Positions 7,777-14,335 of a DNA stretch of 49,298 bases are shown here, one piece after another. Position numbers and translations under genes: made by a program. The notes under the pieces were generated by a model. That model had not been told where the DNA came from. It saw nothing but the letters and a program-made list of their open reading frames with translations, and searched no databases. How positions within the stretch are numbered: position 1 is the first letter of the stretch; every line of letters begins with the position of its first letter. Source of the DNA: Caenispirillum salinarum AK4 (GTDB lineage: Bacteria > Pseudomonadota > Alphaproteobacteria > Rhodospirillales > Rhodospirillaceae); the NCBI RefSeq assembly GCF_000315795.1, contig NZ_ANHY01000001.1:1-49298 (forward strand), given 5' to 3'.

Positions 7777-9051
7777 ATGGACGACGTTCCCGCCTTCCTC
7801 CGCCGCCTGTTCGACGCCGCCGTGGCCGCCGCCGATCCGGCGAAGATCGTACCGCCGGCGTTGCCGGAGCCGCCGACGGGCCGCACGATCGTGGTCGGCG
7901 CCGGCAAGGCATCGGCCGCCATGGCGCGCGCGGTGGATCGGGCGTGGCCGCGGGACGCGGAGCTGTCGGGCTGCGTCGTCACCCGCTACGGCCACGGCTG
8001 CGACGCCGGGCGCATCGAGATCGTGGAGGCCGCGCATCCCGTCCCCGACGAGGCCGGGTGGCAGGCGGCGCAACAAATTCTTGATCTCGTGCGCGAGGCC
8101 GGGCCGGACGACTTGATCCTCTGCCTGATTTCCGGCGGCGGCTCGGCGCTGCTGTCGCTGCCGGCCGGCGATATTCCCCGCGAGGACAAGCAGGAATTGA
8201 CCAAGGCCCTGCTCAAGTCGGGCGCCGCCATCGACGAGATCAACTGCGTCCGCAAGCACATTTCGGCGGTGAAGGGCGGCCGGCTGGCGCAGGCGGCGGG
8301 GAGCGCGCGGATGCTGGCGCTGGCGATTTCCGACGTGGCGGGCGACGACCCCTCGGTCATCGCCTCGGGGCCGACGGTGCCCGACCCCTCGACCCGCGAA
8401 GAGGCGAAGGCGGTGCTGGAACGCTACGGCATCAAGCCGCCGGAGAGCATCGCGACATGGCTGGACAGCGACGAGTCGGAGACGCCCAAGCCCGGCGACG
8501 ACAGCTTCGCTAACGTTGAGACGCGCGTCATCGGCCGGCCGCTCGCCTCGCTGAAAGCCGCCGCGGAGGTGGCGGAGCGCGAAGGTGTGGCGCCGCTCAT
8601 CCTGGGCGACATCATCGAGGGCGAGGCCCAGGACGTCGCCAAGGTCATGGCCGCCATGGCGGTCTCCTGCCGCGACCACGGGCTGCCGGCCGGGGCGCCC
8701 TGCGTGCTGCTGTCGGGCGGCGAGTTGACGGTGACCCACGACGGCGGCGGCCGCGGCGGTCCCAACGCCGAATTCGTGCTGGGCATGGCGCGTGAACTGG
8801 CGGGGCAGGCGGGGCTGTGGGCGCTCGCCTGCGATACCGACGGCATCGACGGCAGCGAGGACAACGCCGGCGCCTGGTGCGGCCCCGACACCGCCGCGCG
8901 GGCGCAGAGGTCCGGCGCCGGCCTGGGCAAGGCGCTGGACGAGCATGACTCCTACGGCTTCTTCAAGGCCGTGGACGGACTGGTGATGAGCGGACCGACG
9001 CTCACGAACGTCAATGATTTCCGCGCCGTATTCGTCGAATCCGGCGACTGA
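7777..9051 (+). CDS. Glycerate 2-kinase, MOFRL family
   Basis: This 424-residue protein is predicted to phosphorylate D-glycerate to 2-phosphoglycerate, feeding lower glycolysis. It has the N-terminal DUF4147-type half (GRTIVVGAGKASAAMARA, then LCLISGGGSALLSLP near residue 120) and the C-terminal MOFRL half (LSGGELTVT, GGRGGPNAEFVLGMA, CDTDGIDGSEDNAGA). A strong AAAGGAGG site at 7759-7766 fixes the ATG at 7777. It lies between an MFS transporter and pyruvate kinase. That order resembles the tartrate/glycerate utilisation genes ttuD and ttuE described in Agrobacterium, so the 2-phosphoglycerate product would pass through enolase (not encoded here) to the neighbouring pyruvate kinase. Confidence 0.93.
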   Translation: MDDVPAFLRRLFDAAVAAADPAKIVPPALPEPPTGRTIVVGAGKASAAMARAVDRAWPRDAELSGCVVTRYGHGCDAGRIEIVEAAHPVPDEAGWQAAQQILDLVREAGPDDLILCLISGGGSALLSLPAGDIPREDKQELTKALLKSGAAIDEINCVRKHISAVKGGRLAQAAGSARMLALAISDVAGDDPSVIASGPTVPDPSTREEAKAVLERYGIKPPESIATWLDSDESETPKPGDDSFANVETRVIGRPLASLKAAAEVAEREGVAPLILGDIIEGEAQDVAKVMAAMAVSCRDHGLPAGAPCVLLSGGELTVTHDGGGRGGPNAEFVLGMARELAGQAGLWALACDTDGIDGSEDNAGAWCGPDTAARAQRSGAGLGKALDEHDSYGFFKAVDGLVMSGPTLTNVNDFRAVFVESGD

Positions 9052-9132
9052 GGCCCCGATCACGAAATCTTCAAGCACCAGCCCCGCGATCCCTCTTCCG
9101 TGGATGCCGGGCTTAGGTCTATGGTTGAACGC

Positions 9133-10557
9133 ATGAGACGCTATCGCAACGCCAAGATCCTCGCCACCCTCGGCCCCGCCAGCTCCACGCCCGCCACGAT
9201 CGAGGCGCTGTGCCGCGCCGGGGCGGACGTGTTCCGGTTCAACTTCAGCCACGGCAGCCACGAGGACCATCGCGAGCGCTACCAGATGGTGCGCCAGGTG
9301 GAGGAAAAGCTCGGCCGGCCCATCGCCGTGCTGATGGACCTTCAGGGGCCCAAGCTGCGCGTCGACCGGTTCGAGGGCGGCAAGGCGCTGCTCAAGGCCG
9401 GCCAGCAGTTCCGCCTGGACATGGACCAGACGCCCGGCACCGAGGAACGGGCGCCGCTGCTGCACCCCGAGGTCTATTCGGCGCTGCGCACCGGGACCGA
9501 GCTTCTGCTGGACGACGGCAAGATCCGCCTGCGCGTGGAAAGCCACGGCCCGGACTACGCCGAGACGGTGGTGGTGACGGGCGGGGTGTTGTCGGACCGC
9601 AAGGGCCTGAACGTGCCCGAGGTGGTCCTGCCCATCTCCGCCCTGACGGAAAAGGATCGCAAGGACCTGGAATTCGGCCTGGAACTCGGGGTGGACTGGG
9701 TGGCGCTGTCCTTCGTGCAGCGGCCCGAGGACGTGGCCGAGGCCCGCAAGCTGGTGCAGGGCAAGGCAGCGATCATCTCCAAGCTGGAGAAGCCGGCGGC
9801 CATCGACAAGCTGAACGAGATCATCGAGCTGTCCGACGCCGTCATGGTCGCCCGCGGCGACCTGGGCGTGGAGGCCCCGCCGGAAACGGTGCCCATCCTG
9901 CAGAAGCGCATCATCGGTGCCTGCCGTCATGTGGGCAAGCCGGTGGTGGTCGCGACCCAGATGCTGGAAAGCATGATCCAGCATCCCGCGCCGACCCGCG
10001 CGGAAGCCTCGGACGTGGCGACGGCGGTCTACGACGGCACCGACGCCGTCATGCTGTCGGCCGAGACGGCGGCGGGTGCCTATCCGGTGGAAGCGGTGTC
10101 CATCATGGACAAGATCATCCAGCGGGTGGAAAGCGACGACACCTATCGCATGATCATGCAGGCGGGGCGCGAGGCACCGGAGAACACGGCCGCCGACGCC
10201 ATCTCGGCCGCTGCCCGGCAGGTGGCGCAGACACTCAAGGCCGCCGCCGTGGTGACCTTCACCTCCTCGGGCTCCACCACCCTGCGCGCGGCGCGGGAGC
10301 GGCCCATGGTTCCTGTGGTCTGCCTGACCGCCGACACGCGGGTCGCTCGGCGGCTCATGCTCGCCTGGGGCACCCACTGTACGGTCACGAGCGAACTGAC
10401 CAGCTTCGGAGAGATGGTGGAAAAGGCCTGCCGCATTTCGCTGGACGAGGAAATCGCCAAGGTGGGCGAGCGGCTGGTCATCACCGCTGGCGTTCCCTTC
10501 GGCACGCCGGGCACCACCAACATCCTGCGCATCGCCTGGGTGGAAGAATTCTGCTGA
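9133..10557 (+). CDS. pyk: Pyruvate kinase
   Basis: This 474-residue enzyme transfers phosphate from phosphoenolpyruvate to ADP, giving pyruvate and ATP. Diagnostic segments are KILATLGPASS at the N terminus, FRFNFSHGSHEDH, the LMDLQGPKLR loop, the active-site lysine region IISKLEKPAAI, MVARGDLGVE, and VATQMLESM followed by PTRAEASDVA. The C-terminal effector domain is present (TFTSSGSTTLRAARERP). The ATG at 9133 sits three residues before the conserved start; ATGs at 9121 and 9100 are in frame, and no ribosome-binding site is decisive. It follows the glycerate 2-kinase gene by about 80 bases and ends in a strong terminator, so it closes the transporter-kinase transcription unit. Confidence 0.95.
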   Translation: MRRYRNAKILATLGPASSTPATIEALCRAGADVFRFNFSHGSHEDHRERYQMVRQVEEKLGRPIAVLMDLQGPKLRVDRFEGGKALLKAGQQFRLDMDQTPGTEERAPLLHPEVYSALRTGTELLLDDGKIRLRVESHGPDYAETVVVTGGVLSDRKGLNVPEVVLPISALTEKDRKDLEFGLELGVDWVALSFVQRPEDVAEARKLVQGKAAIISKLEKPAAIDKLNEIIELSDAVMVARGDLGVEAPPETVPILQKRIIGACRHVGKPVVVATQMLESMIQHPAPTRAEASDVATAVYDGTDAVMLSAETAAGAYPVEAVSIMDKIIQRVESDDTYRMIMQAGREAPENTAADAISAAARQVAQTLKAAAVVTFTSSGSTTLRAARERPMVPVVCLTADTRVARRLMLAWGTHCTVTSELTSFGEMVEKACRISLDEEIAKVGERLVITAGVPFGTPGTTNILRIAWVEEFC

Positions 10558-10583
10558 GCCGTCCCGGCTCAGTACGGCGGAGC

Positions 10584-10613
10584 GGTCGGCCTCTTGCGGG
10601 GCCGGCCGTTTTT
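10584..10613 (+). terminator. Rho-independent terminator after pyruvate kinase
   Basis: GGTCGGCCTC (10584-10593) pairs with GGGGCCGGCC (10598-10607) over ten base pairs, two of them G-T wobbles, around a TTGC loop. Five T residues follow at 10609-10613. It lies 27 bases past the pyruvate kinase stop. Confidence 0.88.
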
Positions 10614-10626
10614 CATGGGCGGAGCG

Positions 10627-10845
10627 CTACAGGATCTTCACCACGTCGAAGATGAACAGCGCGGTCAGCGCCAGGATGCCGCCGATCAGCACGATGGCCG
10701 CGAACCACTGCCAGATGCGGCCGGGCCGCGCCGGCTCCCACCGTCCGTCCGGCGGCAGGCCGCTACGACGGGCGGCCAGGGTGAACAGGACGGCGAAAAA
10801 TACGCCCACGAGCACAACGAGCGAGACGAGAATGATCGGCGCCAT
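10627..10845 (-). CDS. Small two-helix membrane protein, unknown function
   Basis: This 72-residue protein has two clear hydrophobic helices, about residues 3-25 (IILVSLVVLVGVFFAVLFTL) and 47-70 (WFAAIVLIGGILALTALFIF). A short Arg/Pro-rich loop with RWEPARPGRIWQW separates them. The hydrophobic pattern is unlikely to arise by chance in this composition, which supports it as a real gene. I do not recognise the family. It is the last gene in the minus-strand direction after the DivK-like receiver (gap 96 bases) and converges on the pyruvate kinase terminator. Confidence 0.65.
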   Translation of the reverse strand: MAPIILVSLVVLVGVFFAVLFTLAARRSGLPPDGRWEPARPGRIWQWFAAIVLIGGILALTALFIFDVVKIL

Positions 10846-10941
10846 GGAGCGTGGCCCTTCGACAGCAGTTGCGGTGCAAAGGGCAACGCCGCCGGGACGG
10901 GCGCGGCTCGACGTCTCGCCAAGGGCAGGAAGAGGCGCGGG

Positions 10942-11316
10942 TCAGATCGCCAACTGGTTGACGGTCGACAAAAGGATGCGCACGGAAATGGGTTTGGGCA
11001 GGAAAGCGTTGAACCCCGCGCCCAGGAAGCGCTCTCGCTCGCTGGCGCCGGCGAAGGCCGTCACCGCCACGACCGGGGTGTTGCGCACCGCCTCATGCGC
11101 CCGGATCTCGCGGATCAGGTCGAAGCCCGAGACTTGCGGTAGCTGAATGTCCATGAGGATGCACGACGGCTTCTTCACCGCGATCAGGTCCACCAGGTTC
11201 AGCCCGTCCAGGCTGCATACCGGCTGGTAGCCGCCCTGCAGCAGGATTTGCTCGAACAGCTTCATGTTCAGGGCGTTGTCTTCAACGACCAGAACTGTCT
11301 TGTTGTCCGTCGTCAT
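10942..11316 (-). CDS. DivK-like single-domain response regulator
   Basis: This 124-residue protein is a stand-alone receiver domain with no output domain. The acidic pair is in LVVEDN (residues 9-14), the phospho-acceptor is D56 in ILMDIQLP, the switch threonine is T86 in VVAVTAF, and the conserved lysine is K108 in FLPKPI. The segment EDNALNMKLFEQIL is typical of the DivK/PleD subgroup of alphaproteobacterial receivers. Such proteins act by protein-protein contact, for example tuning histidine kinases. No partner kinase is adjacent. The upstream region is unusually AT-rich and carries a direct repeat. Whether this is the cell-cycle DivK itself cannot be decided: divK is usually next to pleD, which is absent. 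Confidence 0.88.
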   Translation of the reverse strand: MTTDNKTVLVVEDNALNMKLFEQILLQGGYQPVCSLDGLNLVDLIAVKKPSCILMDIQLPQVSGFDLIREIRAHEAVRNTPVVAVTAFAGASERERFLGAGFNAFLPKPISVRILLSTVNQLAI

Positions 11317-11413
11317 TTTATCGGTGGCCCCTTTCCCATTTTTTTGGCTTTCCCTTACGACACCTTAAGGCGCAACCGCGAATTTAAAAGGGTTATAAGG
11401 AATAGGGGTTATA
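11317..11413 (-). promoter_or_regulatory. AT-rich upstream region with direct repeats
   Basis: The short stretch upstream of the DivK-like gene is much more AT-rich than its surroundings. It contains two direct copies of GGGTTATA (11390-11397 and 11406-11413), sixteen bases apart, plus an A/T run near 11338-11345. The second copy overlaps the stop codon of the upstream acetyltransferase gene. This is probably the promoter of the receiver gene with a two-site operator. No clean -35/-10 pair or CtrA-type TTAA-N7-TTAA site was found. Confidence 0.35.
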
Positions 11414-11906
11414 TCCCTTGGTGCATGGAAGGCCTTTCCGGAGCATGGCGGACCGGCACGGATCGCGTCAGCAGGACCGCCGAGGCCGGGCAGATCCCGG
11501 AAAACTGCGCCGTCGCACGAATGGCGGCCGGCGCATCGGGGCGCGCCGTGCGCTGCCAGCCCTGCGCCAGGAACCACCGCTCGGCCGTCTGCGTCAGGGC
11601 CCAGAGCCTCGCCGCACCGGACTCGGCGGCGGCCGCACCGGCGTGGTCGACCAGCAGCGCCGCGCAGCCCCGGCCGCGCCGGGCCGGCGCGACCACCAGC
11701 GACCGCAGAAGAACGTCCGGGCCGGTTCCCTCCAGACCGGCACAGCCGACGGTCGCCCCGTCGGCGTCCTCCATCAGCCACAGGCGCACATCGGCCCGCT
11801 CCAGATCGTCGACGGGCAGCGCGGCGGCCGAAAGCAGCGCGCGCAGGCGCGGCAGATCATCGGCACCGGCTGCCCGGATTGAAAACGGCTCGGATGCGTG
11901 TTGCAC
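11409..11906 (-). CDS. GNAT acetyltransferase resembling ArsN2
   Basis: This 165-residue protein has the GNAT acetyl-CoA fold: LLRSLVVAPARRGRGCAALL (about residues 66-85) is the motif A pyrophosphate-binding segment, followed by ARLWALTQTAERWFLAQGW. The C-terminal APAAIRATAQFSGICPASA matches the signature I associate with the ArsN2 group of arsenic-locus acetyltransferases, which are related to enzymes acetylating arsenical or phosphinothricin-like compounds. It starts at a GTG (11906) with GGGAGC about 9 bases upstream, 90 bases after the stop of the ArsR-ArsC-like fusion gene, so co-transcription is likely. The ArsN2 name comes from motif memory and context, not from a search. Confidence 0.75.
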   Translation of the reverse strand: MQHASEPFSIRAAGADDLPRLRALLSAAALPVDDLERADVRLWLMEDADGATVGCAGLEGTGPDVLLRSLVVAPARRGRGCAALLVDHAGAAAAESGAARLWALTQTAERWFLAQGWQRTARPDAPAAIRATAQFSGICPASAVLLTRSVPVRHAPERPSMHQGI

Positions 11907-11996
11907 GGCGGCGGGCTCCCTTCACGGATGCGCGGAAGGAAAGGACGTTGCCGCCGATCGGCGGTGCCGGCAAGGGCCGTTGCGCGCCGCCCGGCG

Positions 11997-12842
11997 TCAG
12001 GCCACGCCGCGGGCCGGTGACGAGACGTCGTCGCCGGCGTGACGGCCGATGGCGGCAAGACGGCGCTGCAGCGTGACGGGGTCCAGCGAGCGCAGGGGCA
12101 GGGCGGTCAGCGTGCTGATCCGGTCCACCAGCGACGCAAGGACCGAGTCGTAAACGGCGGCGATCTCCACCTCCGTGCCCACCACGCCCAGCGGATCGGC
12201 CGTCGGCCAATGGCCGTGGACGGGCTGGCCGGGCAGGGCGCCGGTGTTCAGGCCGCCGGCGTCCTCGCTGACGGTGATGACGATGTTCAGGACGGCGGCG
12301 GCATCGGGCGCGGTGAACATCTCAAGCGGTTTGGAGCGGGCGGCATCGGCGGGAAAGCCGGCGCGGCGCAGAATATCCAGCGCCATGCCGCTGACCTTGC
12401 CCGTGTGGCGCACGCCGGCACTGAACGCCCGGAAGCGACCCCGCCCCAAGTGGTTGAGCACCGACTCGGCCATGATGCTGCGGCCGCTGTTCCCGGCGCC
12501 GACGAACAGCACGTTGATCACGTCTTCGTCCGGGGTGGCGGTGTCTTCGGACGCGGACGCCGCCGGCCGCAGCGTGTCGCCCAGGTAGGCGATCAGCGCA
12601 TCCACCAATTCGGAATTGGCGCTGTAGATGAGCGACCGGCCCGCCCGGCGGTTGGTGACCAGCCCGGCCGCCTTGAGCTGGTTGAGGTGGAACGACAGGG
12701 TCGAGGCGGACAGGCCGCATCCCTCGGCAATCCGGCCGGCCGGCAGCCCGTCCGTTCCGGCGCGGATCAGCAGCCGGAAAATGTCCATCCTGGCGCCATA
12801 GGCGAGCGCGGACAGGGCGAGAACGGCATCATCGGAGTTCAT
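11997..12842 (-). CDS. ArsR-type repressor fused to a cysteine-less ArsC-like domain
   Basis: This is a 281-residue fusion. Residues 1-90 form an ArsR-like winged helix (LSASTLSFHLNQLKAAGLV, then RRAGRSLIYSA as the wing). Residues 108-262 follow the low-molecular-weight phosphatase/arsenate reductase fold (VLFVGAGNSGRSIMAESVLN, FSAGVRHTGKVSGMALDIL, KPLEMF, VITVSEDAGG, PGQPVHGHWPTADP, then ISTLTALPLRSLD). In active enzymes the P-loop is CxGNSxRS. Here residue 115 is Gly (codon GGC at 12500-12498), and the usual VC-D cysteine is Ser192 (AGC). The third resolving cysteine is also absent. The P-loop Arg121 and the Asp216-Pro pair remain. The only cysteine in the protein is Cys42 in the HTH half. 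The domain is therefore probably a ligand-sensing pseudo-enzyme. It precedes arsN2. Confidence 0.88.
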   Translation of the reverse strand: MNSDDAVLALSALAYGARMDIFRLLIRAGTDGLPAGRIAEGCGLSASTLSFHLNQLKAAGLVTNRRAGRSLIYSANSELVDALIAYLGDTLRPAASASEDTATPDEDVINVLFVGAGNSGRSIMAESVLNHLGRGRFRAFSAGVRHTGKVSGMALDILRRAGFPADAARSKPLEMFTAPDAAAVLNIVITVSEDAGGLNTGALPGQPVHGHWPTADPLGVVGTEVEIAAVYDSVLASLVDRISTLTALPLRSLDPVTLQRRLAAIGRHAGDDVSSPARGVA

Positions 12843-13241
12843 CGGATCGATCCTCGGCGCGCCGGTGATGGAAGGCGGACGGACCCCTCGGCAGGGCCCG
12901 GAACGGACCGGACGGCTCGATCATCAGGCGCTGGACCCGGCCGGCACGAAAAAGCCGGAGCGCGATGTCCTGAAGCCGCCGCGGGCGGAGCATCCCCGAA
13001 ACAACCGCCATCGTGGCACAGCCGTTCCCCGGGGAAGCCCGTATTTTGCACTGCCGTTCTATTTTGGACCTCTCGTGTTGCAGTGCAACAACACATTCGG
13101 GTGGGGCGGCCGCGTTTTTTCATGGAATATGCGAAATGTTACCGGTTTCCGCGCCTCGGGGGTGATATGGAGTTCGGATGAAGGTTTTCGGGCGGCGGGC
13201 CAGATGTGCGGCGGTGCGGCAACGGCGCTGGTTGGACGAGC
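12843..13241. other. Gene-free stretch between aldolase and ArsR fusion
   Basis: I see no convincing gene here. Candidate ORFs on both strands are GC-driven and lack ribosome-binding sites. The first 250 bases are the upstream region of the ArsR-ArsC-like gene, which has a GAGGATC ribosome-binding site and a GGATCGATCC palindrome just before its start. The region also holds the strong palindrome pair at 13046-13090 and an AT-rich segment at about 13040-13140. It ends at the aldolase terminator. Confidence 0.6.
13046..13090. promoter_or_regulatory. Perfect 15-base palindrome with an upstream inverted half
   Basis: TGTTGCAGTGCAACA (13076-13090) is a perfect 7-1-7 palindrome. Its inner part CAGTGCAA (13081-13088) is also the reverse complement of TTGCACTG at 13046-13053, giving a second 8-bp inverted repeat with a 27-base spacer. 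Two such overlapping symmetric elements look like a pair of operator sites for a dimeric regulator. The nearest gene start is the ArsR-ArsC-like gene 234 bases away on the minus strand. I recall similar TGC/GCA dyads for the alphaproteobacterial polyhydroxyalkanoate regulator PhaR, but there is no phasin gene here. Confidence 0.5.
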
Positions 13242-13278
13242 CAAAGAAAAGCGCCCGCCCCAAATCAGAGGCGGGCGC
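13242..13278 (-). terminator. Rho-independent terminator after fructose-bisphosphate aldolase
   Basis: On the minus strand GCGCCCGCC pairs perfectly with GGCGGGCGC (plus coordinates 13270-13278 and 13251-13259) around a 10-base loop. The stem is followed by TTTTCTTT (13250 downwards). It lies 27 bases after the aldolase stop codon. Confidence 0.88.
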
Positions 13279-13304
13279 GTCCCGGCACAGCTGGAACGGT
13301 TTCG

Positions 13305-14234
13305 TCAGCTCTTGTCCTTGTAGATGTCCATGATGGTGCCCAGCAGCTTCACGGCATCGTCCTTGTCGCGCTGGAAGCTGTTGCGGCCGATGATGGAGCC
13401 GTTGCCGCCGCCGTCGCGGATGGCGCGGGCGTCATCGAAGATGCCCTCGTCGCCTTTCTTGCCGCCGCCGGAGAACACGACCAGCCGGCGTCCCTTGAAG
13501 CAGGCCTGGACGATGTGCGCGACGCGCTCCGACATGGTGCCGATGGGCACGTTCTCGCCCTCGTAAACCTTCTTGGCCGCATCCTGCTCCAGGTGGTCGG
13601 TGGGCAGCTTGACCTTCACGATGTGGGCGCCGGCCAGGCAGGCCATGTGGGCGGCGTAGGCGTCCACATCCATGGCGGTTTCACCATCCTTGGAGATGTC
13701 GCCGCCGCGCGGATAGGACCACACCACGGCAGGCAGGCCGACGCTCTTGGCCTCGCGGATCAGTTCGCGCAGTTCCTCCAGCATGTCATAGAAATAGGCG
13801 CTGCCCGGATACAGCGTGTAGCCGATGGCGTTGGCGCCGATGCGGAGGGCGTCGTCGACGCTGGCGGTGATGGCCTGGGTCGGCTCCTCGTCCTTGGGAT
13901 GCAGGCTGTTGGCGCTGTTCATTTTCAGGATCAGCGGCAGCGCCCCGGCATAGGTGTCGGCGCCCGCCTCCAGCGCGCCCAGCGGCGCGGCATAGGCGTT
14001 GCAGCCGGCGTCCAGGCCCAACTGGAACAGGTAATGCGGATCATAGGCCGGCGGATTGGCGGCGAAGCTGCGGGCGGGGCCGTGCTCGAAACCCTGGTCG
14101 ACGGGCAGGATGACCATCTTGCCGGTGCCGCCCAGCTTTCCTTCCATCAGGATGCGGGCCAGGTTCGCCTTGGTGCCCGGATTGTCGCTCTCGTAATTGG
14201 CGAGAATCTTCTTCACTTTCTGGGTAATGCGCAT
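13305..14234 (-). CDS. Class I fructose-bisphosphate aldolase, DhnA/FbaB type
   Basis: This 309-residue enzyme is predicted to cleave fructose 1,6-bisphosphate reversibly to glyceraldehyde 3-phosphate and dihydroxyacetone phosphate through a Schiff base. It belongs to the archaeal/DhnA type: MVILPVDQGFEHGPARSF (about residues 38-55), GYTLYPGS, VVWSYPRGG, and HIVKVKLPTD with the candidate catalytic lysine, then VVFSGGGKKGDE and GNGSIIGRNSFQR for phosphate binding. An AAAGGA site lies about 10 bases before the ATG at 14234; the frame stays open upstream but with no homologous sequence. It follows selO on the same strand by 101 bases and ends in a strong terminator. Metal-dependent class II signatures are absent. 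Confidence 0.93.
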   Translation of the reverse strand: MRITQKVKKILANYESDNPGTKANLARILMEGKLGGTGKMVILPVDQGFEHGPARSFAANPPAYDPHYLFQLGLDAGCNAYAAPLGALEAGADTYAGALPLILKMNSANSLHPKDEEPTQAITASVDDALRIGANAIGYTLYPGSAYFYDMLEELRELIREAKSVGLPAVVWSYPRGGDISKDGETAMDVDAYAAHMACLAGAHIVKVKLPTDHLEQDAAKKVYEGENVPIGTMSERVAHIVQACFKGRRLVVFSGGGKKGDEGIFDDARAIRDGGGNGSIIGRNSFQRDKDDAVKLLGTIMDIYKDKS

Positions 14235-14335
14235 GGAGTCGATCCTTTGAGAAATGAACGGTCCGGTCCCGGCGTGGGCGTCTTCCGCCGCATGGACGGG
14301 AAGATCCCTTTCGGCCTTGGGAACGCTTGGTTCCC

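Noticed and set aside
7630-10377. 915-codon minus-strand ORF opposite glycerate and pyruvate kinases
   Set aside because: Both plus-strand genes have complete family motifs and a terminator; the reverse frame is compositional.
11317-11413. CtrA binding site before the DivK-like gene
   Set aside because: TTAA elements occur but not with the seven-base spacing of the TTAA-N7-TTAA consensus.
11997-12842. Loss of ArsC cysteines as a sequencing error
   Set aside because: Three separate cysteine positions are changed while the frame and the remaining motif residues are intact, so a single error cannot explain it.
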